From contig CAJIZF010000004.1 of NCBI GenBank assembly GCA_905181835.1, forward strand, positions 310,001 through 374,000: a stretch of 64,000 nt of DNA, given 5' to 3'. The notes beneath the pieces are model-generated. The model made no database searches. It was given only the letters and a program-made list of their open reading frames with translations, and had not been told where the DNA came from. Shown here piece after piece: positions 47,952 through 58,345 of the stretch; position 1 is the stretch's first letter; each line of letters starts with the position of its first letter. The position numbers and the translations under genes are program-made. Source of the stretch: an uncultured Flavobacteriaceae bacterium. GTDB lineage: Bacteria; Bacteroidota; Bacteroidia; Flavobacteriales; Flavobacteriaceae.

Positions 47952-49949
47952 ATGGCGTTAAATTCAAAAGTACCTCATGGCCCATTGAAAGATAAATGGA
48001 CAGACTATAAAAATCAAATTAATTTGGTTAATCCTGCAAACAAACGTCATATTGATGTTATTGTTGTCGGTACTGGTTTAGCGGGAGGTTCTGCCGCTGC
48101 TACTTTAGCAGAACTTGGGTATAATGTAAAATCATTTGCATATCAAGATTCTCCTCGAAGAGCTCATTCCATAGCCGCACAAGGAGGAATTAACGCAGCA
48201 AAAAACTATCAGGGAGATGGAGATTCCACCTATCGACTATTTTATGATACGGTTAAAGGAGGAGATTATCGTTCTCGTGAAGCAAATGTTTACCGACTAG
48301 CCGAGGTATCTGCCAATATTATAGACCAATGTGTGGCCCAAGGAGTCCCTTTCGCACGTGACTATGGGGGTCTTTTAGATAATCGTTCTTTTGGAGGGGT
48401 TCTAGTTTCTCGAACTTTTTACGCTAAAGGACAAACCGGCCAGCAGTTATTATTAGGAGCATATTCTGCAATGAATCGTCAAATTGCTCGTGGAAAAATT
48501 GAAATGTTTAATAGACACGAAATGTTAGATGTTGTTGTAGTTGACGGAAAAGCGAGAGGAATTATTGCACGTAATTTAGTTACAGGCGAAATTGAAAGAC
48601 ATTCTGCTCATGCGGTAGTAATAGCATCTGGAGGTTATGGCAATGTTTATTTTTTATCTACGAATGCAATGGGATCCAATGTAACTGCAGGTTGGAAAGT
48701 TCATAAAAAAGGAGCATATTTTGCAAATCCCTGTTATACACAAATTCATCCAACTTGTATTCCTCGTTCAGGAGATTATCAGTCAAAACTGACATTGATG
48801 TCTGAATCTTTAAGAAATGACGGCCGAATATGGGTTCCAAAAAACTTAGAGGATGTTAAAGCTATTCGTGAAGGTAAACTAAAACCAACTGATTTAACTG
48901 AGGAGCAAAGAGATTATTATTTGGAGAGACGATATCCTGCATTTGGAAATTTAGTTCCACGTGACGTAGCCTCAAGGGCAGCTAAAGAGCGTTGTGATGC
49001 TGGCTTTGGAGTCAATGCTACAGGAGAAGCAGTATATTTAGATTTCGCAGCTTCTTTTGAACGTTATGGTTCTGAACAAGCAAAAATTCAAAATATTTCA
49101 AACCCATCTCCAGAAAAAATAAAACAATTAGGTCAAGAAATTGTTCGTGCCAAATACGGAAATCTATTTCAGATGTATGAGAAAATTGTTGATGAAAATC
49201 CTTACGAAACACCTATGATGATTTATCCAGCTGTACATTATACTATGGGTGGTGTTTGGGTTGATTATAATTTAATGACAACGATACCTGGTTGTTATGC
49301 AATTGGAGAAGCAAACTTTTCTGATCACGGAGCAAACCGACTAGGAGCCTCTGCTCTAATGCAAGGATTAGCCGACGGTTATTTTGTTCTACCCTACACC
49401 ATTGGAGATTATTTATCAGACGATATTCGAACTGGTAAAATTTCAACAGATACTCCTGAATTTGATGCTGCAGAAAAAGAAGTTTCAGAGAGAATTAATT
49501 TCCTTATTAACAATAAAGGAACTCATTCTGTAGATCATTACCATAAGAAATTAGGTAAGATCATGTGGGATAAATGTGGAATGTCTAGAAATAAAGAAGG
49601 TTTAGAAGCAGCTATCGAAGAAATATCAGCATTAAGAGAGGATTTTTGGAAAAATGTTTTAGTTCCTGGAACTGCTACCGAATATAACGAGCAGTTAGCA
49701 AAAGCAGGTAGAGTAGCAGATTTCTTGGAATTAGGTGAATTGTTTGCTAAAGATGCTTTGGTAAGAGAAGAATCTGCAGGAGGTCACTTTAGAGAAGAAT
49801 ATCAAACTGATGATGGAGAAGCAAAAAGAATGAAAGAATTTCAATTTGTTTCAGCCTGGGAATATAAAGGGGAGCCAAAAAATGCGGTTTTGCACAAAGA
49901 AGACTTGGCTTATGAGAATATAGAAGTTAAAGAAAGAAGTTATAAATAA
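47952..49949 (+). CDS. sdhA: Succinate dehydrogenase / fumarate reductase flavoprotein subunit
   Basis: Oxidises succinate to fumarate in the TCA cycle and passes electrons to menaquinone through SdhB and SdhC. The 665-residue protein shows the FAD-binding [18 protein letters not shown] near residue 38, [18 protein letters not shown] with the FAD-linking His, the active-site [18 protein letters not shown], and the C-terminal [19 protein letters not shown]. The length fits the type B family (FrdA/SdhA-like of Bacteroidota). No interruption. Confidence 0.97.
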   Translation: MALNSKVPHGPLKDKWTDYKNQINLVNPANKRHIDVIVVGTGLAGGSAAATLAELGYNVKSFAYQDSPRRAHSIAAQGGINAAKNYQGDGDSTYRLFYDTVKGGDYRSREANVYRLAEVSANIIDQCVAQGVPFARDYGGLLDNRSFGGVLVSRTFYAKGQTGQQLLLGAYSAMNRQIARGKIEMFNRHEMLDVVVVDGKARGIIARNLVTGEIERHSAHAVVIASGGYGNVYFLSTNAMGSNVTAGWKVHKKGAYFANPCYTQIHPTCIPRSGDYQSKLTLMSESLRNDGRIWVPKNLEDVKAIREGKLKPTDLTEEQRDYYLERRYPAFGNLVPRDVASRAAKERCDAGFGVNATGEAVYLDFAASFERYGSEQAKIQNISNPSPEKIKQLGQEIVRAKYGNLFQMYEKIVDENPYETPMMIYPAVHYTMGGVWVDYNLMTTIPGCYAIGEANFSDHGANRLGASALMQGLADGYFVLPYTIGDYLSDDIRTGKISTDTPEFDAAEKEVSERINFLINNKGTHSVDHYHKKLGKIMWDKCGMSRNKEGLEAAIEEISALREDFWKNVLVPGTATEYNEQLAKAGRVADFLELGELFAKDALVREESAGGHFREEYQTDDGEAKRMKEFQFVSAWEYKGEPKNAVLHKEDLAYENIEVKERSYK

Positions 49950-49959
49950 AAAAGATAGC

Positions 49960-50706
49960 ATGAATTTAACACTTAAGATTTGGCGTCAACTTGACGCAAG
50001 CGACAAAGGGGAAATGGTCGATTATAAAGTGACTGAAATTTCAGAACACATGTCTTTTTTAGAAATGATGGATGTTCTTAACGAACAATTAATTGCGTCA
50101 GGAAAAGAGCCTGTAGCTTTTGATCATGACTGTAGAGAAGGAATTTGTGGAATGTGTTCCATGTATATTAACGGAGAAGCACATGGTCCAGATAGAGGTG
50201 TAACAACATGTCAACTGCACATGCGTATGTTTAAAGATGGGGATACAATTACTATTGAACCCTTCAGAGCTGCTGCTTTTCCCGTTATTAAAGATTTAGT
50301 CGTAGATCGTTCTGCATTTGATAGAATACAGCATTCTGGCGGCTATGTTTCCGTAAATACATCCGGAAACACACAGGATGCCAATGCAACTCTTATTTCA
50401 AAAACAGCAGCAGATAAAGCAATGGATGCAGCAACGTGTATTGGTTGTGGTGCTTGCGTTGCTACATGTAAAAATTCGTCAGCAATGCTATTTGTTGGAG
50501 CTAAAGTTTCTCAGTATGCACTTTTGCCTCAAGGTCAAGTAGAAGCAACTGATCGAGTGATGAATATGGTTCATCAAATGGACTTAGAAGGGTTTGGTAA
50601 CTGTACCAATACTGGTGCATGCGAGATAGAATGTCCAAAAGGAATATCATTGGAAAATATAGCACGTATGAATAGAGAGTTTTTAAAAGCAAGTATAAAG
50701 GGCTAG
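49960..50706 (+). CDS. sdhB: Succinate dehydrogenase iron-sulfur subunit
   Basis: 248 residues carrying three clusters: [2Fe-2S] Cys in [15 protein letters not shown] and TTCQLHM, [4Fe-4S] in [11 protein letters not shown], and [3Fe-4S] in the [15 protein letters not shown] region with the [10 protein letters not shown] approach. It is the last gene of sdhCAB, 11 bases after sdhA. Confidence 0.97.
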   Translation: MNLTLKIWRQLDASDKGEMVDYKVTEISEHMSFLEMMDVLNEQLIASGKEPVAFDHDCREGICGMCSMYINGEAHGPDRGVTTCQLHMRMFKDGDTITIEPFRAAAFPVIKDLVVDRSAFDRIQHSGGYVSVNTSGNTQDANATLISKTAADKAMDAATCIGCGACVATCKNSSAMLFVGAKVSQYALLPQGQVEATDRVMNMVHQMDLEGFGNCTNTGACEIECPKGISLENIARMNREFLKASIKG

Positions 50707-50825
50707 GTTTAAACTAATAAAAATTATCTTTTTTTTAACCTACTATTATTTTACTTATCTTGAAGTAAATTTTATAACATCGAATGTGTTTCGATGATTT
50801 TTCATTTTTAATTTTAGTAACCTTG

Positions 50826-51962
50826 ATGATATCTAAGCTTCCAAATGTTACCACTTCTATTTTTTCAGTAATGAGTAAAATGGCTTCTGATTTTAATGCC
50901 ATAAATCTTTCACAAGGCTTTCCAAATTTTGAAAGTGATCCTCTTTTAATTGAACTCGTAAATAAAGCAATGAAAGATGGATTTAATCAATATGCTCCTA
51001 TGCCAGGCGACATAGGTTTAAGAGCAACAATTTGTGAAAAAGTTAGATTATTACATGACAGGCTCTACGATATCGACAAAGAGATAACGATCACAGCTGG
51101 AGCAACTCAAGCTATATTTACAGTGTTAGCTGCCCTCATAAAAAAAGATGATGAGGTAATTATATTTACTCCTGCTTACGATTGTTATGAGCCCACAATA
51201 AAACTTTTTGGCGGAATAACTAGAGCTGTTCAATTAGAGGCTCCATTTTTTAAGCCAAATTGGGAAAAAGTTGAAAATTTAATTAATAGTCATACAAAAC
51301 TTATCATAATTAATACTCCCCACAACCCTAGTGGAGCTGTATTTTCGAGAGCGGACTTGCTTCAACTTCAAAAATTAACTGAAAAATATAACTTACTTGT
51401 TTTAAGTGATGAAGTTTATGAACATATTATTTTTGATGATCAAATTCATTACAGTGTTTCAAAATTTAGAGCACTTTCAAAAAGGAGTTTTGTTGTTGCT
51501 TCATTTGGAAAAACATTTCATAATACTGGATGGAAAATAGGCTATTGTTTAGCCCCCAAATTGTTAATGAATGAATTTAAAAAAATCCATCAATACAATG
51601 TTTTTAGTGTAAATAATCCCATTCAAAAAGCTTTAGCTATTTATCTTTCTACACCTAAAAATTATTTATCTCTTTCTAGCTTTTATCAAAAGAAGAGAGA
51701 CCTTTTCTTAGAATTAATAAAAGAGTCAAAATTTAAATACCATCCTACTGAGGGTACTTATTTTCAACTATTAGATTTTTCCTCTATCACTGACTTGAGT
51801 GATTTAGACTTTACAGAAAAATTAACAAAAACACACAAACTCGCGACTATACCAACCTCGGTTTTCAACCAGAATCAATCAGATAATAGACAAATACGAG
51901 TTTGTTTTGCCAAAACAAACGATGTGTTAATTTCTGCAGCTAAAATTATCAACTCTATTTAA
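50826..51962 (+). CDS. PLP-dependent aminotransferase, YbdL-like (methionine/glutamine transaminase)
   Basis: A fold type I aminotransferase, about 378 residues from the ATG at 50826 (earlier in-frame starts add non-conserved residues). The segments FNAINLSQGFPNFESDP, MPGDIGLRATI, TPHNPSGAVFSRADL, LSDEVYEHIIFDD, and the PLP lysine in SFGKTFHNTGWKIGY (near residue 236) fit the methionine/glutamine transaminase (YbdL/KAT) class. It is followed by an omega-amidase gene, which supports use of glutamine or a related amide donor. Confidence 0.9.
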   Translation: MISKLPNVTTSIFSVMSKMASDFNAINLSQGFPNFESDPLLIELVNKAMKDGFNQYAPMPGDIGLRATICEKVRLLHDRLYDIDKEITITAGATQAIFTVLAALIKKDDEVIIFTPAYDCYEPTIKLFGGITRAVQLEAPFFKPNWEKVENLINSHTKLIIINTPHNPSGAVFSRADLLQLQKLTEKYNLLVLSDEVYEHIIFDDQIHYSVSKFRALSKRSFVVASFGKTFHNTGWKIGYCLAPKLLMNEFKKIHQYNVFSVNNPIQKALAIYLSTPKNYLSLSSFYQKKRDLFLELIKESKFKYHPTEGTYFQLLDFSSITDLSDLDFTEKLTKTHKLATIPTSVFNQNQSDNRQIRVCFAKTNDVLISAAKIINSI

Positions 51963-52055
51963 CATAGATCTTAAAATTTAAAATCTAAAACTGAAATTTG
52001 GCAGTGATAATAGATTAAGGAGCTGCTAATAAAATACTTTTAACTATTTTTACCT

Positions 52056-52835
52056 ATGCGAAATGAATTAAAAGTAACCATCCTTCAGTCCGATTTGTTT
52101 TGGGAAAATCCAGATGCAAATCGACGAATGTTCTCTGAAAAAATCAATAATATCAATGAAAATACAGATCTAATTGTCTTGCCAGAAATGTTTACCACCG
52201 GTTTTACAATGAATGCTTCATTTTTAGCAGAATCTGAAAGTGGTCAAACACTTGATTGGATGAAAATTCAAGCCAACAAAAAAAACAGCGCACTAGTTGG
52301 TAGTTTTATAGTTTCTGAAAAAAATAATTTTTATAATAGATTGTTTTTTGTTGAACCTAATGGAGATTATTACACTTACGATAAACGGCATACTTTTACT
52401 CTAGCTGACGAACATCTAACCTATACCTCTGGTAAGGAGCTATTAACAATAAATTTTTTGGGATGGAAAATATGTCCCTTCATATGTTATGATTTAAGAT
52501 TTCCTGTTTGGGCTCGAAATACTTGCGATTATGACCTCCTTATTTATACTGCCAATTGGCCGCAAAAGAGAATTGATGCATGGGATACCTTATTAAGAGC
52601 AAGAGCTATTGAAAATATGGCTTATTGTGTAGGTGTAAATCGAACAGGAAAAGACGATAATTTAAATCAATACAACGGACACTCAGCAATTTATGATGTT
52701 TTAGGAAAGCAACTTACCACTACTAAATATGAAGGTAATTTTTATGAGACCATAATCCTAGAAAAGACACATATAGTATCGGAAAGAGCACATTTTCAGT
52801 TTCTATCCGATAGAGATCATTTTACTCTAAATTAA
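52056..52835 (+). CDS. Nitrilase-family omega-amidase, YafV-like
   Basis: Hydrolyses the amide of alpha-ketoglutaramate or alpha-ketosuccinamate. The 259-residue carbon-nitrogen hydrolase has the Glu of VLPEMFTTGFTMN near residue 42, the Lys of TYDKRHTFTLADEH, and the Cys of FICYDLRFPVWARN near residue 145. The aminotransferase gene lies 93 bases upstream on the same strand, an arrangement that is typical of the glutamine transaminase-omega-amidase pathway and of methionine salvage. Its 3' end overlaps the convergent lipoprotein gene by 14 bases. Confidence 0.9.
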   Translation: MRNELKVTILQSDLFWENPDANRRMFSEKINNINENTDLIVLPEMFTTGFTMNASFLAESESGQTLDWMKIQANKKNSALVGSFIVSEKNNFYNRLFFVEPNGDYYTYDKRHTFTLADEHLTYTSGKELLTINFLGWKICPFICYDLRFPVWARNTCDYDLLIYTANWPQKRIDAWDTLLRARAIENMAYCVGVNRTGKDDNLNQYNGHSAIYDVLGKQLTTTKYEGNFYETIILEKTHIVSERAHFQFLSDRDHFTLN

Positions 52836-54426
52836 AAGTTTCTATCAAACTCCAATTAGCTCGGATTTCTAACTTTGTGGGGTAATAAATAATATTTTCG
52901 GGCTGTTTCTTTTTTAGATAATTTCCTGAATCCCACCTTTTGTTCTCATTTTCATCATAAATAAGTCTAACATAATACTCTCCTGGATTAATATAATCAA
53001 ACACAATATTTTTATTTGTTTCAATAAATTGTTCTCGAACTAATTTAAATTTTGAATTTACTAATTGCACTATTACAGGTAGCTGTTTAGGCTTATTTAG
53101 AATTACTGTTAAAGAACCATAATCTGATAGTTCATTGGTTCTTACAGAAGTAAAAATAGTATCGTTTATATTCTCAAAAAAATCAACAAAAGCACCCGGT
53201 AATAATTGAATTTTATAGGATTGTGATTCTTCAACTTCAAAATTTAATAAAGTTGTATTGTGCTTAAAATCAATCTCGCCATTAAAAGGAACGGCTATAG
53301 AATCTTTATTTATGATACTTACTTTTTCAATGTCAAAATAAGTTAATGGGGTTTTAGAAGAAAATTTTAAAGTATCTAACGGAGAAAGTATTCCTGAATT
53401 AATAGCTTTTATATCTAAAGAGTCACTGTAAAGATCTCTCATTCTGACTACAAGAGTATCTTTAAAGTTACCATTAGTTGCTGAAAAAATTAAGGAATCA
53501 TTTTCGACAAAAGGTTTAAACCAATAGTGTAAACTGTCAGATTTAATATCTTTATAAATAATACTTTTAAAATCCTTAGGGACATTTGATAGTAAATCAA
53601 TCTTTAAATCTTTTGCTTCACCCGTATAACCAAAAAGTATATGATTTTTACCATCATGCTTTGGTTTTTCAATTTTGTATGGAAGTTCTTGTTTGAAAAT
53701 TTTAAGGGAATAACTACTATCTGTTGGAATGCTAATAAAATCTTTTAAAAACCCAATTTTATCGTAATTAGGTTGAAATAAATAATCGTTAGCCATATCC
53801 TTGAGCGCCACTAACAAATAACTCCCCTCTTTCAAATTTGTTAATTCAAAATCTTGAGCGGGGCTTTTAATAGTTGTTATGTAATTTGGTTTTTCATTAA
53901 AAATAATGGAGTCATTAAATAGCTCATTTATTTCATAAAGCATAATGGTCGTTGTTTCTTCAGCATTTAATAATAACGCATCTTGAATGGCTCCTTTTAA
54001 CTTTAAACTGTCTATGTAATTTCCGGTTGACACAACGTATTTGAAATACTCTAAGGTGTTCTCTTCATTATTGTCTACAATACTTTTTCCGAAATTAAAT
54101 GAATACGTTGTGTTTTTATTTAGCGTATCTTTTACTTTAATTTTTATAAACTTTCCAGTAGTTAAAGGTGTGATTTCTGCTTGATATTTCAAAGGTGGGG
54201 AAACAACCAGTTCTTTATTAATTTCTTTTAGTTTAATGTATTCATCAAAATAAATTTTAATTTCTTTTTCATTAAAATTTGTGTGGTAGTTTTCAGGATT
54301 AATTTTAATAATTACAGGAGGAATTGAATCCCTATTTCCACCAGATGGATTTCCTCTTTTCGCACAATTAGTAAAAGTTTGAGATATAATAAATAAGGTT
54401 GCAAAGTAAATTACGCGCTGCATCAT
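52822..54426 (-). CDS. Exported lipoprotein with Ig-like (SbsA-type) domain
   Basis: About 534 residues from the ATG at 54426; the next ATG codon is adjacent. The signal peptide ends in a lipobox-like TNCAKRG. The N-terminal Ig-like domain reads SIPPVIIKINPENYHTNFNEKEIKIYFDEYIKLKEINK-ELVVSPPL, the Bacteroidota SbsA Ig-like type, followed by several beta-sandwich stretches and a C-terminal segment YYVRLIYDENENKRWDSGNYLKKKQPENIIYYPTK. The role is unknown; such lipoproteins commonly sit next to comF. It follows comF on the same strand. Confidence 0.8.
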   Translation of the reverse strand: MMQRVIYFATLFIISQTFTNCAKRGNPSGGNRDSIPPVIIKINPENYHTNFNEKEIKIYFDEYIKLKEINKELVVSPPLKYQAEITPLTTGKFIKIKVKDTLNKNTTYSFNFGKSIVDNNEENTLEYFKYVVSTGNYIDSLKLKGAIQDALLLNAEETTTIMLYEINELFNDSIIFNEKPNYITTIKSPAQDFELTNLKEGSYLLVALKDMANDYLFQPNYDKIGFLKDFISIPTDSSYSLKIFKQELPYKIEKPKHDGKNHILFGYTGEAKDLKIDLLSNVPKDFKSIIYKDIKSDSLHYWFKPFVENDSLIFSATNGNFKDTLVVRMRDLYSDSLDIKAINSGILSPLDTLKFSSKTPLTYFDIEKVSIINKDSIAVPFNGEIDFKHNTTLLNFEVEESQSYKIQLLPGAFVDFFENINDTIFTSVRTNELSDYGSLTVILNKPKQLPVIVQLVNSKFKLVREQFIETNKNIVFDYINPGEYYVRLIYDENENKRWDSGNYLKKKQPENIIYYPTKLEIRANWSLIETFNLE

Positions 54427-54449
54427 AATCACAAAAATAAAGAAAATAT

Positions 54450-55112
54450 TCAAGCGATTGCAATGGTAGCTAGACTAAGTTTTACTTGTTTACTTTTAAA
54501 TAACTGATGAGCGCATTTTTCGATAGTAGCACCTGTTGTAATAATGTCGTCTACAAGTAAAACATGTTGATGGTCTAATAATTTTGGTTGGACTATTCTA
54601 AAAACTCCTGCAGTATGAAATCGATTAAATCGCTTCTTAAATACCTGAGAATTTGTTTTAATGTCTTTAATTAATATTTTATCTAAATAAGGAACTTGAA
54701 GTGCTTTTGCAATTTCGACTCCAAAACCCTCTACTTGATTGTATCCTCTTTTTTTTAGTCTTTTTTTGTCTAATGGGACGGGAATCACAAGATCAATATC
54801 TTTATAACTAGGTTTTTCTTTAAGTTCATCTCCCAGCCATTTACCAAAAAAAGAACTTAAGTCCTTTTTTCCACGATATTTCATATTGTGTAATAGTTCT
54901 TGAGTAATTCCTTTTTTTTCAAATTTTAATAAAACAGAAGCATTTTCAATGACTATTTTTCCAAAAAATAATTGTTTTATTAACTGCTCACCAAAGTTCA
55001 GGTTGTTGATAACGCTAAGCGAATGCCTGCATGTTGTACAGATAAGTATTTCTTCTTTTAAAAGTAATGATTTACATGCGTTACAAACTTTAGGAAATAA
55101 AAGATTTATCAT
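54450..55112 (-). CDS. comF: ComF family phosphoribosyltransferase-like protein
   Basis: 220 residues. An N-terminal four-Cys zinc-like knuckle (CNACKSLL, then CTTCRHSL) precedes a type I PRTase domain with VPVPLDKKRLKKRGYNQ near residue 110 and the PRPP loop VLLVDDIITTGATIEKC near residue 180. ComF proteins act in DNA uptake and natural transformation in other bacteria. The stop overlaps the region upstream of the Ig-like lipoprotein gene. Natural competence cannot be claimed from this gene alone. Confidence 0.9.
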   Translation of the reverse strand: MINLLFPKVCNACKSLLLKEEILICTTCRHSLSVINNLNFGEQLIKQLFFGKIVIENASVLLKFEKKGITQELLHNMKYRGKKDLSSFFGKWLGDELKEKPSYKDIDLVIPVPLDKKRLKKRGYNQVEGFGVEIAKALQVPYLDKILIKDIKTNSQVFKKRFNRFHTAGVFRIVQPKLLDHQHVLLVDDIITTGATIEKCAHQLFKSKQVKLSLATIAIA

Positions 55113-55193
55113 AAATATATATATTTTTGTTTTTAGACGTTATATATGTTGTATGCATTAGATTTGCTTATTAGTAACAAAAAACAGATAATC

Positions 55194-56075
55194 ATGAGTA
55201 TAGGGGAGAACAACAATAAATTAAAGGGAATAGCTGGTGTTTTAATGCTATTATTAATTGTATTGACTGTTTATACAGTAAAATTGTATAACGATAATAA
55301 AGATACAATAACAATTTTAGAAAGCGAAAAACTTAACATTGAATCAGATTTAGAGGAATTAATCGCCGATTATAATCAAGAAATTCAAGAAAGTGAAATT
55401 AAAGATAAAGACTTGATTGAAGCTAAAAAGCGAATTGAAGTTTTATTAATTTCAGTAAAAGATGCAGAAGCAAATGTTACATTGATTAAACGCTACAGAA
55501 ATGAGATTGGAAAATTGAAAGACGAAAGAGCTTTGTTGTTTAAAAGAGCAGATAGCTTAATAGCGGTCAATAAGCTTATAATAGCAGAAAGAGATAATGC
55601 TTTTTATGAACTTAACGAAACCGCAAAGGTTGCTGATTCAATTGCTCAAAAAAACATTGTACTAGCAGATAAAATTAGATCTGGATCTGTTGTTCAAGCT
55701 GTCAATTTAAATGGATCAGGGGTAATTACAAAAAATAATGGAAAAATTATTGATACACAAAGATCAAGAAGAGCAGATAAAATAAGAATATGTTTTGAGC
55801 TAGCTCCCAATAAAATTGCTGAAAAAGGAAATAAGTTACTTTACATACAAGTGATTAATCCTAAAAATAATTTATTAGGTGAACGAAAAGAGTTGGATTT
55901 TGAAAACGGAACACTAAGTTATAGTATGTCAACTAAAGTTTTTTATGAAAAAGAGGAGTTAGATGTGTGTGTTATGGTAAACAGTAAGAAGGAAGATTTA
56001 TTGAAAGGACTCTATACGATTAACGTATTTGATGCTTCAACATTAATCGCAACTTCACAAATGACTTTAAAATAA
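55194..56075 (+). CDS. Inner-membrane coiled-coil protein of unknown function
   Basis: About 293 residues from the ATG at 55194 (upstream in-frame ATG at 55146 adds a non-conserved leader). A single transmembrane helix near residues 12-30 (GVLMLLLIVLTVYTVKLY) is followed by a long charged coiled coil (about 35-160) and a C-terminal beta-rich domain (from about 190; RICFELAPNKIAEKGNKLLYIQVINP). This resembles the Bacteroidota family of anchored coiled-coil proteins next to glyS. TATTTTTG at 55122-55129 lies 65 bases upstream. Not recognised in function. Confidence 0.75.
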   Translation: MSIGENNNKLKGIAGVLMLLLIVLTVYTVKLYNDNKDTITILESEKLNIESDLEELIADYNQEIQESEIKDKDLIEAKKRIEVLLISVKDAEANVTLIKRYRNEIGKLKDERALLFKRADSLIAVNKLIIAERDNAFYELNETAKVADSIAQKNIVLADKIRSGSVVQAVNLNGSGVITKNNGKIIDTQRSRRADKIRICFELAPNKIAEKGNKLLYIQVINPKNNLLGERKELDFENGTLSYSMSTKVFYEKEELDVCVMVNSKKEDLLKGLYTINVFDASTLIATSQMTLK

Positions 56076-56095
56076 TTAAAAATAAATAATTGTCG

Positions 56096-56125
56096 CCGTT
56101 ACGAGCTATTCGTAACGGTTTTTTT
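56096..56125 (+). terminator. Hairpin terminator upstream of glyS
   Basis: CCGTTACGA (56096-56104) pairs perfectly with TCGTAACGG (56110-56118) around a 5-base loop, followed by seven T. It ends the coiled-coil gene transcript. TATTTTTG, a candidate -7 element for glyS, begins within its T tract at 56122 (by eye). Confidence 0.85.
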
Positions 56126-56136
56126 ATTTTTGCGCT

Positions 56137-57670
56137 ATGGCAAATGAAGATTTATTTAAAAAAGTAATATCACACGCAAAAGAATATGGGTATATATTTG
56201 CGTCAAGTGAAATATACGATGGACTAAGTGCTGTCTACGATTACGCTCAAAATGGAGTAGAGTTAAAGAAGAATATAAGAGAGTATTGGTGGCGTAGTAT
56301 GGTGTTTATGCATCAAAATATCGTTGGAATTGATGCTGCAATATTAATGCACCCAACTACTTGGAAGGCTTCCGGACACATTGATGCGTTTAATGATCCT
56401 CTAATAGATAATAAAGATTCTAAAAAAAGATATCGTGCAGATGTTTTAATTGAAGATTATTGCGAAAAATTAAACACAAAAGCCCAAAAAGAAATAGCCA
56501 AAGCAAAAAAGCGTTTTGGAGACAGTTTTAATGAAGAGGAGTTTGTAACTACCAACCCTAGAGTGTTAAAATATAGAGCACAGCAAAAAAATATTTTAAC
56601 ACGGATGGCTCAATCACTTGACAATGAAGATTTAGCTGATGTTAAGCTTTTGATAGAAGAGCTAGGTATCGCTGATCCTTTATCAGGATCAAAAAATTGG
56701 ACAGATGTTAAGCAATTTAATTTAATGTTTGGAACCAAGTTAGGTGCCTCTGCTGAAAGTGCAACTGATTTATTTCTTCGACCAGAAACTGCGCAAGGAA
56801 TATTTGTGAATTTTCTAAATGTTCAAAAAACAGGTAGAATGAAAATTCCTTTCGGAATTGCTCAAACAGGTAAAGCTTTTAGAAACGAAATTGTAGCCAG
56901 ACAATTTATATTTAGAATGCGAGAATTTGAACAAATGGAAATGCAGTTTTTTGTGAAACCTGGTGAAGAAATGAAATGGTATGACTATTGGAAAAAAACA
57001 AGATTAAAATGGCATTATTCTTTGGGTCTTGGTGAGGAAAATTATCGTTTTCACGATCACGAAAAACTAGCGCATTATGCAAATGCTGCTACCGATATAG
57101 AATTTAATTTTCCATTCGGATTCAAAGAGCTAGAGGGAATTCACTCTAGAACTGATTTTGATTTAAAAGCTCATGAACAACATTCTGGTAAAAAGCTTCA
57201 GTTTTTTGATCATGAACAAAATAAAAATTATGTTCCTTATGTTGTAGAAACTTCTATCGGTTTGGATAGAATGTTTTTAGCCATATATAGTAATTCATTA
57301 AAAGATGAGGTTCTAGAAGACGGATCCTCCAGAGTTGTTTTAAAACTTCCAGCAATTCTTAGCTCCTATCAAAGCAGCAGTTTTTCCGTTAGTAAAAAAA
57401 GATGGTTTGCAGGAAATTGCAAAGAAAATTGTTGAAGATTTGCGGTGGGATTACAATGTCCTTTACGATGAAAAAGATGCAGTAGGCAGAAGATATCGCC
57501 GTCAAGATGCCTTAGGGACTCCCTATTGTATTACGGTAGATCACCAAACAAAAGAAGATCAAACGGTAACTCTAAGAAATAGAGATACCATGAAACAAGA
57601 GAGAATTGCCATTACTGAAATTTCAGCTAAAATAAGAAACTCTATTGCCTATAGAGAATGGTTGAATTAA
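56137..57670 (+). CDS. glyS: Glycyl-tRNA synthetase, frameshifted near 57361
   Basis: Charges tRNA-Gly; the single-chain dimeric (alpha2) type. The class II core is visible: GLSAVYDYAQNGVELKKNIREYWW, the tail of motif 1, motif 2 FRNEIVARQFIFRMREFEQMEMQFF near residue 250, and motif 3 VETSIGLDRMFLAIYSN near residue 370. At about 57361 one extra base (in LPAIL-APIKAAVFPLVKK) ends the first frame at 57435. The anticodon-binding C-terminal part (QEIAKKIVEDLRWDYNVLYDEKDAVGRRYRRQD) is readable in the next frame to 57670. Corrected length about 511 residues. Confidence 0.95.
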
Positions 57671-57684
57671 CCTGTGTATTTTAA

Positions 57685-58026
57685 TCAATCAGTTAAAATT
57701 TCTTGTATGGCTATTGGGTTGGCTTTTTGACAGCGGTTCATTCTTCTTAAACCACTATATTTAAACCATATCTCTAAATCAGCCAAATGATATTTATCGT
57801 CGAGATTTATTGGATCAAGGTAATAAACACCATTTTTACCATTAATTTTTATGGTAACTGGACAATCTCCTTCTATGTCGGAAAGAAAAATTTCACCTAA
57901 TGTAAATCCTTTGTCAATCCTTTGGTTTTTAATTATTCTTTTTTCAGCGGATGTTGTTTTATCCATTGTGGAGCAGGATGTTATGTAAAAAAACACTAAC
58001 AACATTTTACTTAATTCTTTTAACAT
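57685..58026 (-). CDS. Small lipoprotein of unknown function
   Basis: 113 residues with a lipoprotein signal (LVFFYITSC near residue 18). The mature domain includes GDCPVTIKINGKNGVYYLDPINL and a C-terminal IWFKYSGLRRMNRCQKANPIAI, so two Cys could pair. It faces glyS convergently with 14 bases between stops. Not recognised. Confidence 0.65.
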   Translation of the reverse strand: MLKELSKMLLVFFYITSCSTMDKTTSAEKRIIKNQRIDKGFTLGEIFLSDIEGDCPVTIKINGKNGVYYLDPINLDDKYHLADLEIWFKYSGLRRMNRCQKANPIAIQEILTD

Positions 58027-58172
58027 AATTCAAAATTGTATGTTTAACTTTTAAAACTACAATTATTATGCCTTTTTTTAATGAAAATAAACTGATTTAT
58101 AGCCAGCCTGGAATTTAAACATAACGGATACGGTATAATCTTTCAATACAATTTTCTTGTTTCTAGAATCTT

Positions 58173-58204
58173 CACTAACAATTGTTTAAGTGAAATTGTT
58201 AGTG
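58173..58204. repeat. Perfect 11-base inverted repeat, loop 10
   Basis: CACTAACAATT (58173-58183) and AATTGTTAGTG (58194-58204) are exact complements. No T run follows, so it is a weak terminator candidate; it may be an operator or an RNA hairpin. It is about 140 bases upstream of the promoter of the T9SS-secreted gene. Confidence 0.6.
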
Positions 58205-58345
58205 TTAAAAATGAATACAATAAATTTAGAGCATAATTTATTTTCATTATTTTGGGAGCATCAGTTGTTTTTTTGATTTATGCTTGAATTTTATAACTTA
58301 TTTGCTTGAATCCTACAGTTTTTAAGTATTTAATTGTATTTATTA

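Noticed and set aside
50707-50760. Terminator hairpin after sdhB
   Set aside because: A weak AGGTT/AACCT pairing with a long AT-rich middle is present, but it is too weak to call.
54427-54453. TTG start for the Ig-like lipoprotein
   Set aside because: It would overlap the comF stop and add nine residues before the natural ATG and signal peptide.
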